Below, in pieces: positions 7,077 to 13,660 of a stretch of 14,780 nucleotides of DNA. How positions within the stretch are numbered: the first letter of the stretch is position 1; each line of letters begins with the position of its first letter. The translations under genes and the position numbers were made by a program. The notes below the pieces were generated by a model, which had not been told where the DNA came from, did no database searches, and was given only the letters and a program-made list of their open reading frames with translations. Location of the stretch: contig JAGVBM010000130.1 in assembly GCA_020059765.1 (NCBI GenBank), positions 1 through 14,780 of the forward strand, in the 5' to 3' direction. Source of the stretch: Bacillota bacterium (GTDB taxonomy: Bacteria > Bacillota > Bacilli > Tumebacillales > Effusibacillaceae).

Positions 7077-7850
7077 ATGAGTCTGACAAGCGAACAACTC
7101 CGGGACTTGCGTCACCGCTTGGAAGAGGAAATGACCGAGATTCGAAATACATTGGACGCCAACGATCAATACGGATTGAACGATTCGTTCCGCGATTATT
7201 TGGGAGGAGAATTGTCGATGTACGACAATCATCCCGCTGATATCGGTGACGAACTGTTTGAACGGGGAAAAGATTTGGCGTTGCGGGATGCAAACTCTTT
7301 GCGTTTGGCCAAAATTGACGAAGCTTTGGAACGGATTGAGGATGGAACCTACGGCCGCTGTGCCGATTGCGGCGGGGACATTCCCTACGAACGATTGGCA
7401 GCGGAACCGGCTGCCGAATATTGCATTTCCTGTCAGGAAAAAGCGGAGGAACAATTCATTGAAAGCAATCGTCCGGTCGAGGAAAATTTTGAATATCCCG
7501 GATTTGGCCGAGTATTCAACGACCAAAACCAGTTTGAGCAAACGGCTTATGACGGGGAAGACGCCTGGCAAGACGCGGCCAGACACGGAACGTCAGAATC
7601 TGCCGGTGACTTTGAAGATGGGACCAACCCCGATCTGATGTATATCGACAGTGAAGAGCGCAGAGGGTACGTGGAGGACTTGGAAGGGTACCTGACGGCG
7701 GATTTGCACGGCAATCCGACAGGGTTTACCCGCAACGAAGCGTATCGGCGGAACGCTCGCGATTTCACGGACAATCTCAACTGGATGGGACTGGAAGGGG
7801 ACGATTTGAGTTATTTCGACGACGACAGGCCCGACGAGCGACGGGAGTAA
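7077..7850 (+). CDS. TraR/DksA zinc-finger protein, YteA type (ylyA position)
   Basis: A 257-residue acidic cytosolic protein. The N-terminal half has a DksA-like arrangement. It begins with a helical segment (1-30), followed by a DNHPAD motif (50-55) and a second helix (about 58-90, ELFERGKDLALRDANSLRLAK). Then comes a C4 zinc finger with Cys95, Cys98, Cys116 and Cys119 (GRCADCGGDIPYERL and YCISC). DksA-family proteins bind RNA polymerase through the secondary channel. The C-terminal half (about 140-257) is acidic and contains RRGYVEDLEGYLTADLHGNP, as seen in the longer YteA-type Bacillus proteins. It occupies the ileS-lspA interval where B. subtilis has ylyA, a TraR/DksA-type protein reported to bind RNA polymerase and affect spore-germination genes. 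That shared role is inference from position and domain. The ribosome site GGAGGGG is at 7066-7072. Confidence 0.88.
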   Translation: MSLTSEQLRDLRHRLEEEMTEIRNTLDANDQYGLNDSFRDYLGGELSMYDNHPADIGDELFERGKDLALRDANSLRLAKIDEALERIEDGTYGRCADCGGDIPYERLAAEPAAEYCISCQEKAEEQFIESNRPVEENFEYPGFGRVFNDQNQFEQTAYDGEDAWQDAARHGTSESAGDFEDGTNPDLMYIDSEERRGYVEDLEGYLTADLHGNPTGFTRNEAYRRNARDFTDNLNWMGLEGDDLSYFDDDRPDERRE

Positions 7851-7873
7851 TCCAATGCTGAAGGAAAGAAAAG

Positions 7874-7915
7874 AAGGCACGTACGGGTTCGTTGTATCTC
7901 CCGTCGTGCCTTTTT
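7874..7915. terminator. Bidirectional terminator between the TraR/DksA gene and pgcA
   Basis: GGCACG (7876-7881) and ACGGG (7883-7887) pair with CCCGT (7900-7904) and CGTGCC (7905-7910), leaving T7882 bulged. Five T residues follow (7911-7915). On the opposite strand the stem is followed by a T-rich tract (complement of 7860-7875). It therefore probably also ends pgcA, whose stop is at 7961. Confidence 0.85.
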
Positions 7916-7960
7916 GCGTCTGCTGCCAGTTTGCAGCAGCGAGTTTGCTCGGTTTCTGAA

Positions 7961-9655
7961 TTACTTTACCAGTTCCGACATAAAAGTTTTCATCATGTTC
8001 AGTTTGCTTTCCGCCGTTTCTCGGGTTCGATCGACGGCGCTGAAATAGAACTTGATTTTCGGCTCGGTGCCGGAGGGACGAATCGCCACCCAACTGTCGT
8101 TTGCCAAGACATACTTCAATACGTTTGCAGTCGGCAGGCCTTCGATCCCCAAGCGGTAATCCTTCACCTGTTTGACTGCCAGTTCCCCAATGGCATGCAA
8201 AGGTTGCTCGCGCAGATCTTCCATCATTTGCGCGATTTTCTCCAATCCCTCTTTGCCCTTCAACGTAATCGACACGAGATCTTCCAGGTAGTAGCCGTAG
8301 GTTTGATACAGGCTGTGCAGCGCGTCATACAGAGTCATCCCATGCGATTTGTAATAGGCCGCCATTTCGCAGCACATCATGGCAGCCTGCACTGCATCTT
8401 TGTCCCGTACAAAATCGCCGATCAGGTAGCCGTAGCTTTCTTCATATCCGAACAAGAACTGATGCTGACCCGTTTGCGCGTACTCGTTGATCTTCTCGCC
8501 GATGAACTTGAAGCCGGTCAGGGTGTCTACCGCAGCGATTTGATAGGAATCGGCGATTGCCCGTCCCAGTTCCGATGTGACAATGGTCTTCAGCATGACG
8601 CCGTTGGCCGGCAGATCCCCTTTTTGTTGACGCTGTTTCAGGATGTATTCCAACAACAAGGCACCGGTCTGATTTCCGTTTAGAACGATGTAATCTCCGT
8701 TGTGATTTTTCGCGACAATGCCTACCCGGTCGGCATCGGGGTCCGTTCCCAGGACAATGTCTGCGTTTACCTGCCGGGCCTTTCTGATGGCCAGTTCAAA
8801 AGCTTGCCGCTCCTCCGGATTGGGGGATGTCACCGTTCCGAAATTCGGATCCGGAAGTTCTTGTTCTTCCACGACATGAACATGTCGAAAACCCATGTCT
8901 TTCAATACTCGCCGGACAGGCCGATTGCCGGTGCCGTGCAGGGGGGTATAGACGATCTGCAGGGATTCGCCGCTTTGCTTGACAATCTGAGGCTGCAGGG
9001 AAAGGGACAACAAACGATCGTTGTAGGCTTGATCGACAGCTTGCCCCAGCATCTGAATGCGGCCGCTGTCTATCCCTTCCTGCAAGGGGATGGCAGGAAT
9101 CAGCAATTCATGTTCGACCTGTTCGATTTCACTCAGTATCTGATCGGCTGCAGCGGGCGGAATTTGTCCGCCGTCTTCGCCGTATACTTTGTAACCGTTA
9201 TATTCCGGCGGATTATGGCTTGCCGTAATGACAATACCACCTGCCGCATGCAGATAGCGAACGGCGAAGGAAAGCATCGGCGTGGGGCGCAGTTCCTGAA
9301 ACAGGTAGGCGCGAATTCCATGGTAAGCGAGCACACCGGCTGCTTCCGCAGCAAACTCCGTTGACATATGGCGGGAATCATATGCGATGACAACCCCTTT
9401 TTGCCGGGCGTCTTCCACGCGTTTCAGCAAATAGCGGGCCAATCCCTCCGTAGCACGGCGCACGGTATAAATATTGATGCGGTTGATGCCGGCACCGATC
9501 ACTCCGCGCAGTCCTCCGGTACCGAATTCGAGATGTCTATAAAATCGATCTTCCAATTCTTTCTCGTCTGTTACTTGCTCTAAGTCCGCTTTCAATGCGG
9601 GGTCCAGTTCAGCATGTGAGATCCAACGTTCGTATGATGATAGGTATTGGCTCAA
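7961..9655 (-). CDS. pgcA: Alpha-phosphoglucomutase PgcA
   Basis: A 564-residue phosphohexomutase of the alpha-D-phosphohexomutase superfamily, interconverting glucose-6-P and glucose-1-P. The product feeds UDP-glucose for glucolipids and wall teichoic acids; in B. subtilis PgcA/UgtP also link nutrient state to cell division. Landmarks are EFGTGGLRG (43-51), the phosphoserine loop TASHNPP with Ser146, the metal loop DPDADRVG, the sugar-binding GYEESYGY and the C-terminal phosphate-binding RPSGTEPKIKF. The frame is open to ATG 9673, but that ATG has no purine-rich upstream site. An AGGAGTG sits inside those first codons, six bases before the in-frame TTG at 9655, so I take TTG as the start; the ATG would add six residues. 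The gene is oriented against the rest of the window and is bounded by the bidirectional terminator downstream. Confidence 0.96.
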   Translation of the reverse strand: MSQYLSSYERWISHAELDPALKADLEQVTDEKELEDRFYRHLEFGTGGLRGVIGAGINRINIYTVRRATEGLARYLLKRVEDARQKGVVIAYDSRHMSTEFAAEAAGVLAYHGIRAYLFQELRPTPMLSFAVRYLHAAGGIVITASHNPPEYNGYKVYGEDGGQIPPAAADQILSEIEQVEHELLIPAIPLQEGIDSGRIQMLGQAVDQAYNDRLLSLSLQPQIVKQSGESLQIVYTPLHGTGNRPVRRVLKDMGFRHVHVVEEQELPDPNFGTVTSPNPEERQAFELAIRKARQVNADIVLGTDPDADRVGIVAKNHNGDYIVLNGNQTGALLLEYILKQRQQKGDLPANGVMLKTIVTSELGRAIADSYQIAAVDTLTGFKFIGEKINEYAQTGQHQFLFGYEESYGYLIGDFVRDKDAVQAAMMCCEMAAYYKSHGMTLYDALHSLYQTYGYYLEDLVSITLKGKEGLEKIAQMMEDLREQPLHAIGELAVKQVKDYRLGIEGLPTANVLKYVLANDSWVAIRPSGTEPKIKFYFSAVDRTRETAESKLNMMKTFMSELVK

Positions 9656-9746
9656 GTTGTACACTCCTGTCATTCATTTTGCGGGAGGAACTGTGAAGGA
9701 GATGTGAATTCTGCAGATCCGCTTCTTTTCCTCATCCTGCTCACAT

Positions 9747-9762
9747 GATATAAATTATACAT
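9747..9762. promoter_or_regulatory. AT-rich promoter block between divergent pgcA and MATE genes
   Basis: On the minus strand TATAAT reads across 9759-9754 and could be the -10 of pgcA. Its -35 is weak. On the plus strand TATAAA (9749-9754) and TATACA (9756-9761) are possible -10 elements for the MATE gene, also without a clear -35. The placement of overlapping divergent promoters is plausible but not proven. Confidence 0.4.
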
Positions 9763-9813
9763 CACTGTTGGAAATAATGAACCTGGATTCGGAAGAGGAG
9801 ATGAAGCAAACAG

Positions 9814-11193
9814 ATGGTAAAGGGTCATGAGCAGGAGGATTCGCGCAAACTGGGTCTCTTTGCTGTAACTTGGCCGTTGTTGATTGAATTTTTTCTGCAG
9901 ATTTTAATGGGAAGCATGGATACGTTGATGCTATCCGATGTATCGGATGAAGCTGTGGCTGCTGTCGGCGTCGCAAACCAGCTTGTTTTCATCGCCATCA
10001 TTCTGTTCGGATTTGTCGCTACGGGGACTGGCGTCGTTGTGGCCCAATATTTGGGGGCCCGGAAATATGCGGAAGCCAGTCAGGTGTCTGCCCTATCCGT
10101 TTCGATCAATCTGCTGTTCGGCCTGTTGATCAGCCTGTTGCTTGTGTTATTTAAGGATGAGTTTCTGCAGTTGATGAAATTGCCTCCGGAACTGACCGAC
10201 TATGCGAACCGGTATCTCACCATTGTCGGAGGTACGTTGTTTGTGCAGGCCATGCTGTTTACCGTATCTGCCGTAATTCGGTCGAACGGATTTACCCGCG
10301 ATGCCATGTTGGTGTCGCTTGGCATGAACCTGATTCATGTCATCGGGAATTACCTATTTATCTACGGAGAGTTTGGCGTACCGCAACTGGGGGTTACCGG
10401 CGTGGCGATCTCCACGGCCGTCAGTCGGACATTGTCACTGGCTGTGGCGTTTGTCATTCTCTACCGGAGAATTCAATATCCGATCGGCTGGAAGGACTAT
10501 GTAACGTTTTCCGCTTCTCACCTTGGGAAAGTATTGAAAATTGGCATTCCATCGGCCGGCGAACAATTGTCCTACCAGATGAGCCAGGTTCTGATCACTT
10601 CCATGATCACCCTGCTGGGGACGGCGGCGTTGGCGACACGGGTCTACGCAATGAACATCATGTTTTTTATCATGTTGTTCGGATTGGCGACTGGGCAAGG
10701 AATGCAAATCATCGTCGGCCATCTGATCGGGGCGGGCAAGAAGGAGGAAGCCTTCCGGCAAGTGCTCCGCGGTTTGCGCTGGAGCCTCCTGATCACGCTG
10801 CTGATTGCTCTGGCAGCAGCTCTTTTTCGGGAGCAGCTGATCGGCATTTTCACCGATGATCCGAAGATTGTGGCCGTCGGCTCCGCTTTGCTGGCTTTCA
10901 CGATTGTTTTGGAACCAGGACGAACGTTCAACCTGGTCGTCATCAGTTCGCTGCGTGCGGCAGGCGACGCTCAATTCCCGGTGATCATGGGGATTCTATC
11001 GATGTGGGGTGTCAGTGTTACCCTTTCCTATTATCTTGGCATTCATTTGCAAATGGGGCTGCTCGGGGTCTGGATCGCGTTTGCGGCTGATGAATGGCTG
11101 CGCGGGATTTTGATGTATTGGCGATGGAAGAGCCGGATCTGGGAAAAAAAATCGCTCGTGCTGTCGGAACAAGATCCTGCGTTGGGCGTATGA
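9814..11193 (+). CDS. MATE-family multidrug/toxin efflux transporter
   Basis: A 459-residue integral membrane protein with about twelve hydrophobic helices in two homologous halves of six. This is the NorM/MATE layout of the polysaccharide transporter superfamily. Such proteins export cationic drugs or metabolites in exchange for Na+ or H+. Signs of the family are the early WPLLIEFFLQILMGSMDTLMLS helix with VAAVGVANQ after it, a charged inter-half region, and a second half starting KIGIPSAGEQLSYQMSQ with LATRVYAMNI. The substrate cannot be told from sequence. The start is the least certain part: GAGGAG (9795-9800) is 13 bases from ATG 9814, while the nearer ATG 9801 opens only a nine-codon frame. 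It is absent from this position in B. subtilis and may be a lineage-specific insertion together with pgcA. Confidence 0.93.
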   Translation: MVKGHEQEDSRKLGLFAVTWPLLIEFFLQILMGSMDTLMLSDVSDEAVAAVGVANQLVFIAIILFGFVATGTGVVVAQYLGARKYAEASQVSALSVSINLLFGLLISLLLVLFKDEFLQLMKLPPELTDYANRYLTIVGGTLFVQAMLFTVSAVIRSNGFTRDAMLVSLGMNLIHVIGNYLFIYGEFGVPQLGVTGVAISTAVSRTLSLAVAFVILYRRIQYPIGWKDYVTFSASHLGKVLKIGIPSAGEQLSYQMSQVLITSMITLLGTAALATRVYAMNIMFFIMLFGLATGQGMQIIVGHLIGAGKKEEAFRQVLRGLRWSLLITLLIALAAALFREQLIGIFTDDPKIVAVGSALLAFTIVLEPGRTFNLVVISSLRAAGDAQFPVIMGILSMWGVSVTLSYYLGIHLQMGLLGVWIAFAADEWLRGILMYWRWKSRIWEKKSLVLSEQDPALGV

Positions 11194-11198
11194 TCATG

Positions 11199-11235
11199 GC
11201 TGTCGCAGGGGTCTGTCGAGGGGAACTGTGGCAGC
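11199..11235 (+). repeat. Inverted repeat (hairpin) downstream of the MATE gene
   Basis: GCTGTCGCAG (11199-11208) can pair with CTGTGGCAGC (11226-11235) as a ten-base-pair stem with two G-U pairs around a 17-base loop. There is no T-run, so it is not a canonical rho-independent terminator. It lies just upstream of the lspA promoter. Confidence 0.5.
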
Positions 11236-11241
11236 GGGAAG

Positions 11242-11270
11242 TTGTCACCCATCCGCAAGTATGCTACAAT
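11242..11270 (+). promoter_or_regulatory. lspA-rluD promoter (extended -10)
   Basis: TTGTCA (11242-11247) and TACAAT (11265-11270) are 17 bases apart, each one base from consensus. TG at 11262-11263 adds an extended -10. The expected start is near 11277, about 40 bases before the lspA ATG. Confidence 0.78.
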
Positions 11271-11315
11271 GGGCACGCTTATAAAGGAGTGCGCTACGCG
11301 TCTTGAGGTGACATT

Positions 11316-11768
11316 ATGCTGTATGTATGGGCGGCGCTGGTGATAGCGCTTGATCAGTTGAGCAAATACTTGATCAAAACACAAATGGAAATCGGCCAAT
11401 CGATCCCGGTTTTTGGCGAGCTGCTGCGGATTACGTCGCACCGCAATCCGGGGGCTGCCTGGGGCTTGTTGGCCGGACAGCGCTGGTTGTTTGTCGTGAT
11501 TGCCCTGGCAGTGGTGATCGGGGTGATCTATTATGCCCGCCGGGTGCAAAGCGGCTTTGTGCGTGCCGCCTTGCCGCTCTTGATGGGCGGTGCGATCGGC
11601 AATCTGATTGACCGGATCGCCTATGGGGAAGTAGTCGATTTTCTTGATGTACGGGTGATCAACTATCCTATTTTTAATGTGGCGGACTCGGCTATCGTGA
11701 TTGCGGTCGGTTTGATTTTGTTGGATACATGGCTAGAGTTTCGGCGTGAGCAGGTGAGCAAAGGGTGA
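11316..11768 (+). CDS. lspA: Lipoprotein signal peptidase (signal peptidase II)
   Basis: A 150-residue aspartic membrane protease that removes the signal peptide from diacylglyceryl-modified prolipoproteins at the cytoplasmic membrane; it is the target of globomycin. Four hydrophobic helices are visible (about 3-20, 58-75, 82-99 and 122-141). Conserved blocks are DQLSKYLI (13-20), the RNPGAAWG loop (43-50), GGAIGNLIDR (91-100) and the two catalytic-aspartate motifs: VVDFLDV with Asp108 and FNVADS with Asp124. The ribosome site GAGGTGA (11305-11311) precedes the ATG. Its stop overlaps the GTG of rluD, so the two are translationally coupled, as in the lspA-ylyB pair of Bacillus. Confidence 0.97.
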   Translation: MLYVWAALVIALDQLSKYLIKTQMEIGQSIPVFGELLRITSHRNPGAAWGLLAGQRWLFVVIALAVVIGVIYYARRVQSGFVRAALPLLMGGAIGNLIDRIAYGEVVDFLDVRVINYPIFNVADSAIVIAVGLILLDTWLEFRREQVSKG

Positions 11769-12739
11769 CCGATGGCATGCAGCAGGGGGACGATTTGCAG
11801 CAAACGATGGAAGACCAAGAACTTGGCGAGACGATCAGTTTTCTTGTCGGTGACGAAGCAGCGGGCGAACGGATCGACAAATATTTGGCGGAACGGACGG
11901 CCGATTGGTCCCGCTCGCAAATCCAGGGATTGATCGAAAATGGTTTCGTTCTGGTTGCGGGCAGACAGGTGAAAGCCAACTACAAACTGCATGTCGGCGA
12001 CGAAATCACCTTGGAATGGCCGGAACCGGAAGCGACCGAAGTCGAACCGGAAAACATTCCTCTCGACGTTGTCTACGAGGACAGCGATGTGATTGTGGTG
12101 AACAAGCCGCGAGGGATGGTGGTGCACCCGGCAGCCGGTCATATGAAAGGCACGCTGGTCAATGCGCTGCTCTACCATTGCAAAGATTTGTCCGGCATTA
12201 ACGGGGTGCTGCGGCCTGGAATCGTCCACCGGATCGACAAGGATACGTCCGGTCTGCTGATGGCCGCCAAAAACGACTCATCCCATCTCAGTCTCGCGGA
12301 ACAACTGAAAGAACACAGTGTGACCCGCAAATATGCGGCGATCGTGCACGGCGTCGTCAGCCACGATCGGGGCACGATCGACGCGCCGATCGGGCGCCAT
12401 CCTGTGCAACGGTTGAAGATGGCGGTTGTCAAATCGGGCGGCCGCCATGCGGTGACCCATTTTTCCGTGCTGGAACGGTTTTCCCAATACACGCTGTTGG
12501 AATGCAAGCTGGAAACGGGACGCACCCATCAGATCCGCGTCCATATGGAGTTTATCAATCATCCGTTAGCTGGGGATCCGCTGTATGGACCCAAACGGAC
12601 ACTCGCTATTGACGGACAGGCGCTGCATGCGCAAGTGTTGGGTTTCAAACATCCCCGAACCGGCGAGTATCTGGAGTTCAGCACGGAGATTCCGGCCGAT
12701 ATGCAGCATTTGATCGATATACTTCGACAAAACCCTTGA
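11765..12739 (+). CDS. rluD: RluD-type 23S rRNA pseudouridine synthase (YlyB)
   Basis: A 324-residue RluA/RluD-family enzyme that isomerises specific uridines of large-subunit rRNA to pseudouridine. An N-terminal S4 RNA-binding domain (about 35-85: ERIDKYLAERTADWSRSQIQ) is followed by the catalytic domain. That domain has VVNKPRGMVVHPA (111-123) and HRIDKDTSGLL, whose Asp158 is the catalytic residue. Further on are KYAAIVHG, ETGRTHQIRVH, HPLAGDPLYG and ALHAQVLGF. The GTG at 11765 overlaps the lspA stop by four bases and has AGGTGA upstream. An ATG at 11777, with AAAGGGTGA eight bases before it, is an equally good start and would remove four residues. The exact rRNA sites modified cannot be told from sequence. 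Confidence 0.94.
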   Translation: MTDGMQQGDDLQQTMEDQELGETISFLVGDEAAGERIDKYLAERTADWSRSQIQGLIENGFVLVAGRQVKANYKLHVGDEITLEWPEPEATEVEPENIPLDVVYEDSDVIVVNKPRGMVVHPAAGHMKGTLVNALLYHCKDLSGINGVLRPGIVHRIDKDTSGLLMAAKNDSSHLSLAEQLKEHSVTRKYAAIVHGVVSHDRGTIDAPIGRHPVQRLKMAVVKSGGRHAVTHFSVLERFSQYTLLECKLETGRTHQIRVHMEFINHPLAGDPLYGPKRTLAIDGQALHAQVLGFKHPRTGEYLEFSTEIPADMQHLIDILRQNP

Positions 12740-12743
12740 CCAA

Positions 12744-12770
12744 TTGACAGTGGAATTGATATCATAATAT
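12744..12770 (+). promoter_or_regulatory. Candidate pyr operon promoter
   Basis: TTGACA (12744-12749) lies five bases after the rluD stop. The AT-rich run ATCATAATAT (12761-12770) contains TAATAT as the best -10, but at a short 15-base spacing. Position just upstream of the PyrR-binding hairpin supports it; the spacing weakens it. Confidence 0.5.
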
Positions 12771-12781
12771 GGAAACTGAAG

Positions 12782-12991
12782 TTCCTTTAAACTGATCCCG
12801 TGAGATCGGTAAGGAGAGCGGACAACCGGTTCCTGTTGTTTGCTGTGACGGAACGCAGCGGAGTCGGTCAATTCCTGACGGATGTAATGCATCTGTCGGA
12901 GATGGGCTGACCGGACAACTTGCGGACTCGTCACGACAAGCGAAGATGGGACTCGCGAGCTTCTTGCCTGATTCGGGCCGGAAGCTTTTTT
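12782..12991 (+). promoter_or_regulatory. PyrR-dependent attenuator leader (binding loop, antiterminator, terminator)
   Basis: This leader controls pyrR and downstream genes by UMP/UTP-dependent attenuation. The PyrR-binding hairpin (anti-antiterminator) is ACTGATC (12791-12797) and GATCGGT (12804-12810) around the loop CCGTGA, with a lower stem TTCCTT (12782-12787) against AAGGA (12811-12815). It fits the PyrR-binding consensus. Bases 12804-12816 can instead pair with 12960-12973: GGTAAGGAG (12808-12816) against CTTCTTGCC gives nine continuous pairs with two G-U, plus four more pairs beyond one bulge. That is the antiterminator. It excludes both the PyrR hairpin and the terminator at 12958-12991. 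The intervening segment has its own hairpin at 12873-12900. The remainder, 12992-13043, holds only the pyrR ribosome site. Confidence 0.9.
12958..12991 (+). terminator. pyr attenuator terminator
   Basis: AGCTTC (12958-12963) pairs with GAAGCT (12981-12986). After a one-by-one mismatch, inner pairs form between 12966-12969 and 12975-12978. The stem is followed by a six-T run ending at 12991, then G and four more T. Confidence 0.85.
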
Positions 12992-13043
12992 GTTTTCCTC
13001 GAGTGAATTTGGCACACACTGCAGATGAAGGGAGGCATGGGAT

Positions 13044-13589
13044 GTGGAAGCTTTCGTCAAGACGGAATTATTGGATGAACAGGCAATCCGCCGCGCCTTA
13101 ACACGGATCGCCCACGAAATCGTCGAGAAAAACAAGGGAATCGAGGACATTGTCCTTGTCGGAATCAAAACCCGCGGCATTTATCTGGCTGAACGTCTGG
13201 CAGAGCGAATCGCCTCGATTGAAGGAACGCTGATTCCTGTCGGCTCCATCGACATCACCCTGTATCGAGACGATTTGCAAGAAAAAACGGAACACCCGCA
13301 AATCGAGGGGCACCTGATTCCGGTAGAAATCAAAGGCAAAAAGATCGTCTTGGTGGATGATGTGCTTTACACCGGCCGGACGGTGCGGGCCGCATTGGAT
13401 GCGCTGATCGACATGGGGCGTCCGCAGATGATTCAGCTGGCGGTTCTCGTCGATCGAGGGCACCGGGAACTTCCGATTCGTGCCGATTATGTGGGGAAAA
13501 ACGTGCCCACGTCGCAGACGGAGTTGATCGCCGTCCATATGAAAGAACTGGACGGTGAGGATAAAGTCGTGATTTTGGAAAGAAAGTAA
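13044..13589 (+). CDS. pyrR: PyrR: pyr operon RNA-binding attenuation protein / uracil phosphoribosyltransferase
   Basis: A 181-residue type I phosphoribosyltransferase-fold protein. PyrR binds the pyr mRNA hairpin when UMP/UTP is high and so favours termination; many members also have uracil phosphoribosyltransferase activity. Landmarks are VLVGIKTRGIYLAERLA (37-53), VGSIDITLYRDDL (66-78), the PRPP-binding loop IVLVDDVLYTGRT (101-113) and VLVDRGHRELPIRADYVGKNVPT. The GTG start follows AAGGGAGG (13028-13035) by eight bases. A nearby ATG (13042) is out of frame. It sits directly behind its own binding site, giving an autoregulatory loop, and is followed by the uracil permease gene as in B. subtilis pyrR-pyrP. 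Confidence 0.97.
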   Translation: MEAFVKTELLDEQAIRRALTRIAHEIVEKNKGIEDIVLVGIKTRGIYLAERLAERIASIEGTLIPVGSIDITLYRDDLQEKTEHPQIEGHLIPVEIKGKKIVLVDDVLYTGRTVRAALDALIDMGRPQMIQLAVLVDRGHRELPIRADYVGKNVPTSQTELIAVHMKELDGEDKVVILERK

Positions 13590-13617
13590 GCCGCCGAGAA
13601 AATGGGGAATGTGCGGC
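13590..13617 (+). repeat. Small hairpin between pyrR and pyrP
   Basis: GCCGC (13590-13594) can pair with GCGGC (13613-13617) directly after the pyrR stop. No T-run follows and no PyrR consensus is present, so it is neither a terminator nor a PyrR site. It might be an mRNA-processing or stability element, or chance. Confidence 0.3.
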
Positions 13618-13660
13618 AACGTGGAATTGCAGATTGGAAGCAAGCAGGAGGCTGGGGAAA

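Noticed and set aside
7892..9364. Two long forward open frames (263 and 220 codons) opposite pgcA
   Set aside because: Both are antisense to a confidently identified pgcA with all catalytic motifs. The first also begins inside the terminator hairpin. No motif or ribosome site supports them.
9801..9830. Nine-codon frame just upstream of the MATE gene as a leader peptide
   Set aside because: Its ATG directly touches the ribosome site with no spacer, which does not allow normal initiation, and the peptide shows no attenuation-like codon run.
11094..11306. 70-codon forward frame overlapping the MATE end and the lspA promoter
   Set aside because: It crosses the MATE stop, the hairpin and the lspA promoter, has no ribosome site, and its residues resemble no domain.
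12819..12919. Eight-base direct repeat CGGACAAC (12819-12826 and 12912-12919) in the pyr leader as a protein-binding repeat
   Set aside because: It is short, the two copies have different flanks and structural settings, and the PyrR attenuator already explains the leader. Chance is likely.
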